Below, one piece after another: positions 34,301-46,300 of a stretch of DNA of 64,000 bases. Origin of the DNA: Branchiostoma floridae (taxonomy: Eukaryota > Chordata > Leptocardii > Amphioxiformes > Branchiostomatidae); assembly GCF_000003815.2 (NCBI RefSeq), contig NC_049990.1, positions 19,280,394-19,344,393 of the forward strand, given 5' to 3'. Every line of letters begins with the position of its first letter. The first letter of the stretch is position 1. Both the position numbers and the translations under genes were made by a program. The notes below the pieces were generated by a model, which searched no databases, was not told where the DNA came from, and saw only the letters and a program-made list of their open reading frames with translations.

Positions 34301-37300
34301 AAACACACCTGCGACTAGCATTGGGTTGCCACACAAAGAATGCCACCTAGCTTAAAGCAGTTGCACTGCAGGCACTGTTTAACTTGATGTTTGGCTCAGT
34401 CAAAGTTGATGATTGCATTTCATTTTATACTCTCCAAGAAGGCCTTTAGCTATGGCTGCATGTTTCAATGTGTTTTATGCATTTTTGTCAGGCTTTCTAT
34501 ATTTCTATAAGTTTTCTTTATGGCTGGTAGACAAGAATAAAGTGATACAAAATAGAAATGACCCAAAACACATAACATAACAGCCAACATCTGCTTGGAG
34601 AGTAGTATGTTATGTCATGTATCAGCTTAAACAGTGAAGACATATCAAGTAATATCATTTTCAAAGGGAGACTACTACTTGTATATGGATATTTCATTAG
34701 CTCACTGTAATTATTTCTAACAACTTGACATTGTATTCATCACCTGGAACAAGTGGCGATAATTGATTGCAGAGTTAAAGGGACATAATGTAGAAATATG
34801 GCGCCAAAATTTCAAATGTTCTGAACTTGAAAATCTCCATTCAGATTGACATTTGCAACTTATTTCCAACTCATCTGTGTCATTTTATCACATTTCTAGC
34901 TCTAATTAACAACGCCAAAGTAAGCCACTGCCAAATTTACTTACTTCCGGGTAGCCTACCGGAAGTAAGCCGGCTGTAGATTTCCGAATCGACCGTTTCG
35001 GTCGCAGATCCTCGGAGCTTCGCGGGGACTTTCAACAAACTTCAGTAACGATTCAAGCGAACCACCGAACACGTTCTAAAGCGCACTTTGGTTCGTCGGA
35101 GAGTTGGATAAAATGGCGGACAACTCAAGCGGCGGAGGGAAGTGCGCATATTTCGAGACGTTCTCGCGGCACAACAAAGTCGTATCAATACGTTGTAAAT
35201 ATTACTGTGCAGTGTAATAAGGTAGACTCAACTCATAATGTAGAGAAATGGCCGAAAACAGTGACTTTCTTTTTTACATGATGTCCCTTTAACATGCCAG
35301 AAATATTTTTTTTGTGTTCCAGATGTTGATGAGTGTTGGTATGGGTCATCAGACTGCCATGACCACGCCCACTGTCACAACCAGCCTGGGTCCTACTTCT
35401 GCACCTGTGCAGCTGGGTACGAGGGAGATGGCAGGACTTGTGAAGGTGGGAGTAACTAACTGCTGAGTTTTATTTGTTTGTTTTTGTTTGTTTGTTTGTT
35501 TGAACCTTTGAAGCTGAAACTGGCCTGAAGGCTGCTTTTCATTGAGGTAATGAGGTAAGACGTGAGGGCCAAACACAATACAAATGCCTTGTACCACTTG
35601 AACTAACTGGTATCTAATTTGCCAGATGCTACAGTCATACAAGACTCTAATTGGAAAGAAATTCTAATAGATTTCAGCAACAGCACAGCAGAGGGCAGTA
35701 AGTGGGTCAAGAGCCGACAGTAAGAGATGCAGTGTGTCTGTAGCAATTCAGTACTGTCAAGACAGCTACTAACAGTAGGATATCAGTAGAAGTACCTTCA
35801 GTAACATTACAGGTGTGACGATAAAGCCGATTTACTGAAATGTTCCCAAATAGGACTGTCACTTTGCTAATTGCTGACAGTGTCATCTAAGTACTGATGG
35901 TTAAATGCAAAGGGTTTCCAGGATTGCTGAGTAAAACATTTAGTGTTTTTTGTCAAACTTTGTAACATCCTTTTTATAGATACTGATGGTTGTCTGGAGG
36001 GTATATGTGAGCTGGAGGCTGTCTGCACAGATGTGCCTGCCCCAGGGGTGGGGGCTGTGTGCACCTGCCCCCCAGGGATGGACGGAGACGGCAGGCAGGA
36101 TGGAACAGGTTGTTCTGGTGGGTGATGATTCATCCATTGAAGGATACATATCCAGGCAATGTGTGACTTTACAAAACTGAAAGGTGTAAACAGACAGTAT
36201 CCACAGCACCTACAAATGATGGTCCATTAGGATAGATCGATTGTAATGCTTAAAATAATCCACATTTACTTCTAAATATCTGTAGGAGGATCAAAACATG
36301 TAAAATAACAAAGGTGATGTCCAATTCAGCACTAAGGACAGATGCCTTCTAAAACACTTTATTCTTTAAATGATAACTTTTTATACTTTTCTTTCATAAA
36401 TATCTGCCAGGATGACCTTACAATTCCCTTCAGATGAAAAAAGTAAAAGATTATGTATAATTCTAGACTATTTTCTATTGACTTTAATTTTTTTTGCTAA
36501 CATTGTATTGCAGAGGAAGATGGCTGTGGTATGGAGAGGAGCCCCTGTGTGGATGACGCCTGGTGTGAGGATGTGCCTGCCCCAGGGGTGGGGGCTGTGT
36601 GCCACTGTCCCCCTGGGGCAGAGGGGGATGGGAGAAGGGAGGGGTCCGGTTGCTCAGGTAGGGTAATGCTATCCTTATGTCTACATCGTGAAATGTATAC
36701 ATTGCATAGCAAAGACTTAAAGATTTCTTTGGTTACTCTTTTAATTTGGTTATAATACATGGTCAGGTTCTCTGGAATTTCGTAGAAAATATATGTTTGT
36801 ATGACCTTTTTATATGAGCTCTATGAATAGTCAGCATGCACAGATTGCTTTCTTCTCAAAGTTTTCTTCACAATTCAAATGTCCACATGATTGTGTTTGT
36901 TGTCATTATTCTTCTAGACATCAGCACCTGCAGCTCTGTACACAACCCCTGTGTGTCCAATGCCACCTGTAATGACCAGGTGAGCCCACCTGTGTGCACC
37001 TGTCCACCTGGCTGGCAGGGAGATGGTAGGAGAGACGGATTCGGTTGTGAAGGTAAGGGCTTACTACAAAAGTCAATTTGGTTTGTTTCTTTGCACTGTA
37101 CACCTGGTAAACTTTCTAAACCCAATAAACGCACATACGTTTCTGAAACGGTTACAGGAAAACAAAACTGTTGTGTGATATTTCTTTAAGTTTTCTTAAC
37201 ACTTCAGCTTGCTTGATTGAAAGGCTTACAGAAATAAAACCAAGTGGTTCTGCTCAGTGAATTAATGGTTGCCTAAGAGTGACTTTCTCAATCCTTTGCT

Positions 37301-40300
37301 GTATCTAATAACAGTCCTGACTTGTCCCTGTTAACCACTATATGTTGCAATACTTTTATGTGTAAATTTTGAAGTATTCTATGATGCCTCACCTATCAAG
37401 CATGCAGATACTTGTCAGATACTTATAACACAGTCAGTAATATTATTGTTGAACTGTCCTCCAAGTGAGTTTTTATATCTTTTCTTGACAGACGAGGATG
37501 AGTGTGCAGATGACACCTCCATGTGTGAGCAGACCTGCACGAACACACCTGGCAGCTTCAGCTGCGCATGTCAACAAGGTTTCCTACTGAACAATGACGG
37601 GCGGACATGCCAGGATGTGGACGAGTGCACCGTGGACAACGGGGGGTGTCAGCATCTCTGTGAGAATGATTACGGAAGTTTCTACTGTGAGTGCAGGGAT
37701 GGTTTTCAACTGGCAAGTGACAGGAAATCATGCACAGGTATGGGAAAATTTACAGCCAGTCATTTAACTTCATATTCAGCACCAAGGAGAGATACTTTTT
37801 AACCTTTTCCCTTATGCCTAATCCCATAACTTTAGAGTTATGTGCCAAAAGGCTCCCTTAGCAGAACAAAGGTTAAGGAAATATGGTACTGGCCCACCTG
37901 ACAAAAATTTTCAATCACAAAGTATTATCATGTTAATGTAAGAAGATTGTAATGTTTCAATTGATTTGTAATGTTGATATAAAAGAGTTGCACAAGACAA
38001 CTATAACATTTGTAGGCAAATACATGTTGTTTCCCTTCACATGGTTTAGACTACTGCTATCTCCATTCTCACTAAAAAAAACATTCATATACAAATGTAT
38101 AATATAGTTCAGGGTTGAACAAGTTTTCTAAAATCCACTTGTCCTATCGGGCAAGCACATAAAAAATGTACTTGCCCGAACCAATTTTTCACTTGCCCAA
38201 AATTCAAATGTCACTGTTACTAGTATATGCATTTTCACTTCCAGCAATGGAATTCTCTGTAGACAATTGCTTGATGTCATGACTGTAAAAAGTAACAAGT
38301 ATATCAAAATTGCACGAAAATCAATGGAAAAATCTTACTTGCCCGATCGGACAAGTGGGGTAGGACATGCACTTGCCCGAACAGCACTTTCACTTGCCCT
38401 GGACAATAGGGCTAGTGGACTTGTTTATCCCTGTAGTTATCAGCCCCTCCAGTTCTGTCCTGCCACTTGCTACATAATGTAATCAAACACCACAGGGTGT
38501 CTGCTACTTTACCAGTAATGATGGTAACAGCCGTCTGCTACAGGTCATCGACCTTATTTGCATGAAGAAGAAGAAATGGAGCAAAAACAATATGTTTCCC
38601 TTTCCATGAAGGTAATGAAATGACTCAGGTTGCTTGTATTTCTGTAGATATAAATGAGTGCCAAGAGGACCACTCCTGTAGCCAGGTGTGTAACAACACA
38701 GCCGGGTCCTACTTCTGTTCCTGTTGGGAAGGGTTCATCCTGGATGAGGATGGCTGGACTTGTAGAGGTGAGTCACAACAACAGTTGATGGTGATGCAGA
38801 TACATTTCTGTTGCTGAAGATACCACTGGTTACAAAAGCTGTACAGACTAACTGTACATGTCATATGCCATTATGATTTATCCTGTAGGCTTTGATTGAG
38901 TTGCATTTGCTTGTCACAGTGGTAACTCTTGTGAGGACTGTTGCATCTAAAATATCATATGTTGACATTTATTTGTGAACCATTTTTTTTAAGCAATACT
39001 TTGTCATTTTGTCTCAAGGACATTTTCATACTTAACTTTTAAATATTTTGAAAATAAAAATTTTGGGAATTTTGGATGAAAGAATGAAGCTCTACTTTTC
39101 AATAAAAAAAAAATTTCATTCAAAAATGAAATGAACATGAATGCTACTTTGATTGTTAGCAATAATGTTGTTTATTCAATTATTTATTTTACACAATGTG
39201 TGGTTTTGACTGTAATATAGAAAAAAACTTAACCCACGCCTACCAGACTACATACCTTTCTGTCCATTCCCAGCGGAGAACCCGTGTGCGGATGAAGCCG
39301 CAGCAGGCTGTGATGATATGAACGGTTGGTGCAGGACTGTGGAGGGACAGGCTGTGTCTGGCTGTAACACTGGGTTTATACTGACTCAGGATGGGAGAAC
39401 TTGTCAAGGTATAGATATAACATAGATATAACATAGATATAACTCTATAAATAATGAGATGATGAGATGAACGGTTGGTGCAGGAGTGTAGAGGGACAGG
39501 CTGTGTGTGGATGTAACAGTGGGTTTATACTGACTCAGGATGGAAGAACTTGTCAAGGTATAGATATAACATAGATACAACTCTATAAATAATGAGATGA
39601 TGAGATGAACGGTTGGTGCAGGAGTGTAGAGGGACAGGCTGTGTGTGGCTGTAACACTGGGTTTATACTGACTCAGGATGGGAGAACTTGTCAAGGTATA
39701 GATATAACATAGATATAACATAGATATAACATAGATATAACATAGATATAACTCTATAAATAATGAGATATATGATGAGATGAACGGTTGGTGCAGGAGT
39801 GTGGAGGGACAGGCTGTGTGTGGCTGTAACAGTGGGTTTATACTGACTCAGGATGGGAGAACATGTCAACGTATGGATATAAAGTTAAGTATAGATATGC
39901 ATGTTATTGAGTGTTTATCTTAGTCCTTTTTGAAAGTAATTGCAGCACATTTTGCTCAGAACTCAGTGGTACTGTTTCAAATCATGGTATGCCACCGATC
40001 TTGTGCCCTTGGGATATAAGACACAACTTTCCTCACTCCGTCCAGATGTAAAAATTGGTACCTGACCTAGGCTGAGGCAGTAAAAGGTGATGGAAGGAGA
40101 GGGATTGGCTCTGCCTCCCACTACTGTGCCCTCCACTACAACCCACTGCCCCTAAGACCTCAAAAAGACTACTGGACTACCTTTACCATTTACCTAGTTC
40201 CTACTGTAAATGCATTTAAGTTCGCGGGGATTTGATTTCGCAGTAGCAGGAAAAGGGACTTTTCGCGGTGGTTTTAATTTTGTGGTAGCACCATGCACTG

Positions 40301-43300
40301 TAGTCTCTTACTACCATGAAAAAATATTTGCGGCGGTTTTAAATTCGCGGTAAAGTGGCTACCGCGAAAAACGCGAACATTAATCCACCGCAAACATTTC
40401 TGCAATTACAGTAATTCGTTATAGTGCCTGTGCTCTCCAGGGATGGACATAGAGAAAAGTATACAGTCAAACCTGTATTAGGGGCCACCTCTACAGAGGG
40501 GCCACCTGTCCATAGTGGCCACTTTTTGTCGGTCCCTTGGGTATTTTATCTACAAGTTGCCATCTCTATACAGAGGCCACCTGTCTATAGTGGCCACATT
40601 TCTCTGGTCCCTTGTATAATGACATTATTTCTTAACTTATACTTATTAATACATAATCTAATGCACTGTTTCTTAAATATATCCAGATGTTGATGAGTGT
40701 GCTGATGACAACCATTGCCATGGCAATGCCACCTGCATCAACTTCCCCGGCTCTTACACCTGTACCTGTGATGATGGTTACCAGGGCGATGGAAACACCT
40801 GCTCTGGTGGGTTAACAAAGCTGTTGTAACTGTCTTACAAATTTGCATGGCATTCAATCAAATTGATGACTACTAATGTTACATTGAATGAATGGAATGT
40901 AAACCAAAATGTTTCCTCAAATAACAGTAGACCTTTCTGGAACAATGATGAAATGTTTGTCTCCACATGAAATATAGATATGATATAAGTTGTCATAACT
41001 ATGATTATCATTATAACTCTAGATATTGTATATTACAGATATTAATGAGTGCACAGAGGACCTGTACATCTGTGACCCCCTGAGATCAACCTGTGTGAAC
41101 CTACCTGGATCATTCCGCTGTGACTGTCTGCCAGGGTTTGTGTTAGGAGATGGGGGTAATGTCTGTCAAGGTACTGATCAATTTTATGCTTTAAAGTTAT
41201 AGATAATGCAATTGTCACTGATTCATTTCATAATATGTGGATAATAGACAATTCTATTGTAGTTGCTAATTTTGTTCAAATATCTTCATTATAAATTTGG
41301 CACTCTAGACAAATAAATGACTCTTTCTGTCACATGTAGCAAAGCACTATCAACTGTTCAGGTCAGGTACTAGGTATATGGTGACAAATAACCTGTCTTA
41401 GTTAATAATTTGACACTTTTCATAATAGATTAAATTACTCTTCATGACAAATTTAGCAAACATGGTCAAACTACAGTCAAACCTGTCTATAGTGGCCACT
41501 CAAGGGACCAGAGAAATGTGGCCACTATAGACAGGTGGCCTCTGTATAGAGGTGGCAACTTGTAGATAAAATACCCAAGGGACCGACAAAAAGTGGCCAC
41601 TATGGACAGGTGGCCCCTCTGTAGAGGTGGCCCCTAATACAGGTTTGACTGTATTGAGGACAAGTACAGTACTGCAGAAAATAGCTAAATAAGTCAGTTT
41701 TTAAATTGTCAGAAGTGTTTGATTGACTCTATAAAAATGTCTGAAGTGCTTACTTGACTGATATTTGTCTTATGTAATTGATTTCTAAAATTTGACGCTT
41801 TCCTGACAGATATTGATGAGTGCATGTCAGACACCCACAACTGTGACCAGAATGCAGACTGTGAGGACACGGAGGGCAGTTATGTGTGTCGGTGTGCAGT
41901 AGGGTTCACTGGAGATGGTACAACTTGTACAGGTCAGTCAGAAGGGTCATAGTTCAAGTGACAGAGGGCCAAATGTCATTATAAATGGCCATAAGAAAAG
42001 CTTTACTTCCAGTCAAGTAAAAACATTGTAAAAGGCTGTTTGAAATGCTTTGAATAATCCCCAATTACTTCTATTTGTCTGTATAAGAAGCAAAACATAA
42101 CATAGCTGAATTAAGTTCAGCACCAAGGACAGGTGCCTTCTGAAACACAGTATCTTCTTTAAAACAGTACTAGCCGGATAAAACGTTTCATAAGAACTGT
42201 AGACTAAGCATTTTGAAGTATGTAGAGATGAGTAGAGTCTAATATGCCAACAGCAAAGAGTATGGTACAAAACATGCTTTGTATGATTCATTACAATGCA
42301 GAATTTTTTACTGAAATGATCACACATGAGGGTAAGTATTCATAATAATCCATCTGTTTCTCATTGATGAAATAGAATACTAACGATCATAATAACTTTT
42401 CTTGCATGCAGACATTGATGGCTGCAGTGTTGACCACAACCCTTGTGTGCCAGAGGCCACCTGTGCAGACATACCTGCCCCAGGGGTGGGGGCTATATGC
42501 ACCTGTCCCCTGGGGAGGGATGGGGATGGGTACGTGGATGGGGAAGGATGCAGAGGTACATTCTATTATTGCATTCTTGTCTTAGAATACAGGTCTTAAA
42601 AAATGATTGAGAGAAAACTAATTATTCTACTTAATATGTGACTAGGCTTACTAAATATTTTACTAGTCAGAAAAAAAATCATTTGTACTTTCCCTGCATT
42701 TTTATTAGTACTGACAGATTAATTCCGAGACTTGAGAATATTCTTCCTAAGGCTTATATATTATATTTTATTGTGACATTACAGTGGTGCCCCAGTGCAG
42801 TCCAGATGTCAGCCCCTGTGCTCCTGAAGCTCGGTGTACAGAGCCCCCCACCCCAGGGGGACAAGCTTCCTGTGCCTGCCCCACGGGGTGGGTAGGGGAT
42901 GGGAGAGTGGATGGACAGGGATGCCAGGGTTTGTATATCTCTCAAATCTTCTTTTTACTGCTAAAATTACCAAATTTTCATATACTTTCAATTGCTGAAT
43001 GCCAATGATAACACATGGCTGGATATATATCTCAAAGTAGTTACTCAAGCAACTGGATATGGTTTTGGAAACGGTCAGACGTTTCAACTGGAATCCACCA
43101 GTTTTCGTCCGTGACACTGAAGTGATCAACGTTTCCTATTGGACATCTGAAATTGTCTTCGTTCATAGTAAGAGTATTAAAGACCTGTTTCTTCCAGATC
43201 ACTTCAGTCACAGTCACGGACGAAAACTGGTGGATTCCAGCTGAAACATCTGACCATTTCCAAAACCAAATCCAGTTGCTTGAGTAACTACTTTTTGGTG

Positions 43301-46300
43301 TATCTTATTACTTGGAAACCTACATCGACGTATCTCATACATTGCTCTGAGTTATGAGTTTAGTTTAAAAGAAATTGAAATCCTATTGTACCTTGTAGAA
43401 CTCCTCATATTGAGTGGTCAGCATTCTCCTCTGGTTGGCTAAGGGGTGTTATACTTGGTCCCAGTCTGCTAAGAGCATACTGGCCTGTTTCTGTCAGAAT
43501 GTCTTTTTAGGCGGGCCTTTACATTTTTTTCTGCAGCCATGTAGCTGAAACTATCCCCTTAAAAATCCCCTCCAATTTGCTATGAACTTAGCAGGCAAGC
43601 AGAACTTTTAAGACTGTACAGACAGTTGATCCGAAAAGTACTGTAAATGCATTTAAGTTCGCTAGGATTTAATTTCGCGGTAGCGGGAAAAATGACTTTT
43701 TGCGGTGGTTTTAATTTCGCGGTAACACCAGCGACTGCAGTCTAATACCTTTATATAAAAATGGTTGTGGTGGATTTAATTTTGCGGTGAAGTGGTCGCA
43801 GCGAAAACCGCGAACATTAATCCAATGCGAACATTTCTGCATTTACAGTATCTTACACAGGCTAAAAAGTCCTTCAAGCAAAGAAATGTGCTAAATTTTT
43901 GTTGTCTGTTTCAGACATCAATGAGTGCCTGTTTGACACACATGGCTGCTCTCACACCTGTGTAAACACACGGGGCAGCTACTCCTGTGCCTGTCCTGAG
44001 GGGTACCTGCTTGGGGAGGACAGACGGACATGTGTGAACGTTAACGAGTGTCAGGATGACAATGGAATGTGCGCACAGGTGTGCGTGGACACAGAGGGAA
44101 GCTACAGGTGTTCATGTCACCCTGGGTACAAGCTGGAGGATGAATTCATGTGCACAGGTGAGACAAATAATACAGTTGCAAATGTAGCGTTTTGTTAGCT
44201 TATATTTCAGATCTATATCTTAGAAACAATCTTTAGTATGCTTCATATAGACAGGGTCTAAAAGATAGAACAACTAACATAGGGCTCCTGTGACATAAGG
44301 CTAGTAGGTTGGCCCCATAGGTTTGGTCGACAGCCATCCTCTTGATGTTTTTGTTCCAGTTCAAGTTGACTTCTCTCAATCATTTATCTGTAGTTTATAT
44401 TGGGTTACCTTTTTAAAAATCTCTTTCCCTGTTTGTTGAGTTCATTGCATGACTAAGATTTTAAGATTAAGAACAAGAATAGACTAAAGTAAACAATTTC
44501 ATCTGACTTTTGTTTGGAATGCAGCTATCCATCTCTTTAATGCTTTATACGTTGTATGCATGGTAATGTCCTCTTAGAGAAGTACAGACAATAGTACAAT
44601 CATTCTATATTGTATGTAATAGTCATGTTACAGTTCAGTAATATGATATTTGACTGCATCCCACAGATGTCAATGAGTGTGCTGAGGGCAGAGACAGTTG
44701 CCATGCCAACGCAGAGTGTGTAAACAATGAAGGGTCCCACGACTGCTACTGTCGGACTGGGTTTGAAGGGGATGGACGCACCTGCACTGGTATGGCAAAA
44801 AGCTACAGTATATAATATTGTGTGTTCGAAAATATTTTCTCTCAGAGAAAGTGACCATTTTCTCAGATGGTTGTTGTGTTTCAATTTAGTATTGTACTGA
44901 TGTTATGAAAAGCTATTATCAATAATAATGATTTGTTTTCATTACTTGACTGTTCAACAATATGAAGTAATGGAGTAATTTTCAAATACAACATGCATGC
45001 AACCCAAACTAACTCTTCTGTGTGAAAACACAAGACAGCAGATCCATTGTGATAGGATGAGCGGACACCCTGTGTAATCTGAAGTAATGAATTATAACTG
45101 GCTCAATAATGATTCTTTCATGAATTTACAAGTTGACTCTTTTATCAATTTATCAATGGCAAAGTTCACCTCCATTGAAATCATTGTAATGCTGTACACA
45201 AAGTGAAAGGCCAGAACTGTTACAACCTTACCTACATTTCAGGTAAGAAGCCAACAGATTTTAACCTTTAGCACACTAAGCTAGTACCAATTCCCTATTG
45301 ATTTTGGAGTTAGGCAGCAGGTAGGAGGTAGCCTGGAATCCAGTCGTATTGTGCTAATTGGTCGCTCCCCTGAGGTACGCTTCCTGCCAATACGACTGGC
45401 CTTCGTTACCATTCGAACGATCGGCATTTGAATATTCGCAGATTTCATCTGCGAAATTTCTGATTGGCTGAATTATGGATGGTAAAGCACTCGTTCGAAC
45501 AGCCGTTCCATTATCATCAACATGGCCACCACTTCAGACGTTCATAATGCCTGAACTAACCAGCAAATTACCCGGAATTTCTTCACTAAAACGAGCAAAC
45601 AAAAACCTTGGAGGCTTTTCTCAACGGAAAGGATATTTGAATAGCACTCTTGCCAACCGAGTATGGCAAGAGTTTGGTTTATCAGATCGTTCCAATAGTC
45701 TCGAAGAAGATGGGTCGTTGATGATAATGGAACGCCTGTTCGAACGAGTGCTTGAACCAGCCAAACAGAAATCTCGCATAAGATCTCTGCGAATATTCAA
45801 ATGCTGATCGTTTGAATGGTAACGAAGGCCAGACATATTGGCAGGAAGCGTACCTTTGGGGAGCGACCAAAGCACAATACGGCTGGATTCCAGGCTAGGT
45901 AGAAGATTAAAGACTTTTCTTTTCTCCAACAGACCAGGATGAATGTGCAACAGCCGACTGTCAGCAGCTCTGCACCAACACACCTGGCAGCTTCATGTGT
46001 GGCTGTCAGGAGGGGTACCTCCTATTGGACGACAAGAGGTCATGTGACAACATTGACGAGTGCTCATTGGACGACCATGGAGGGTGCAGGCACATCTGTA
46101 GAGACACAGAAGGCAGCTACTACTGCGAGTGTGAGCCAGGATTTACTCTGGCACCAGATGGAAAATCTTGCTACAGTAAGGCATTTTTAGGGGCTTCTAT
46201 TCTGAAAATAATGCTAGCTATTTAGGGATATAACGTTGACAGACAATGGCTAAGAAAACTGCAAATTGCATTTTGAAAATATTGCAATTTGAAACCACCT

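Noticed and set aside
39460-39880. Three additional EGF exons
   Set aside because: Copies lack the first part of the exon and a usable acceptor; they read as an exon-derived tandem repeat.
45475-45983. Open frames of 110 and 120 codons on both strands
   Set aside because: They lie inside the 569-bp TIR element and cross its inverted arms; no family recognised and no splice context. Treated as chance frames.
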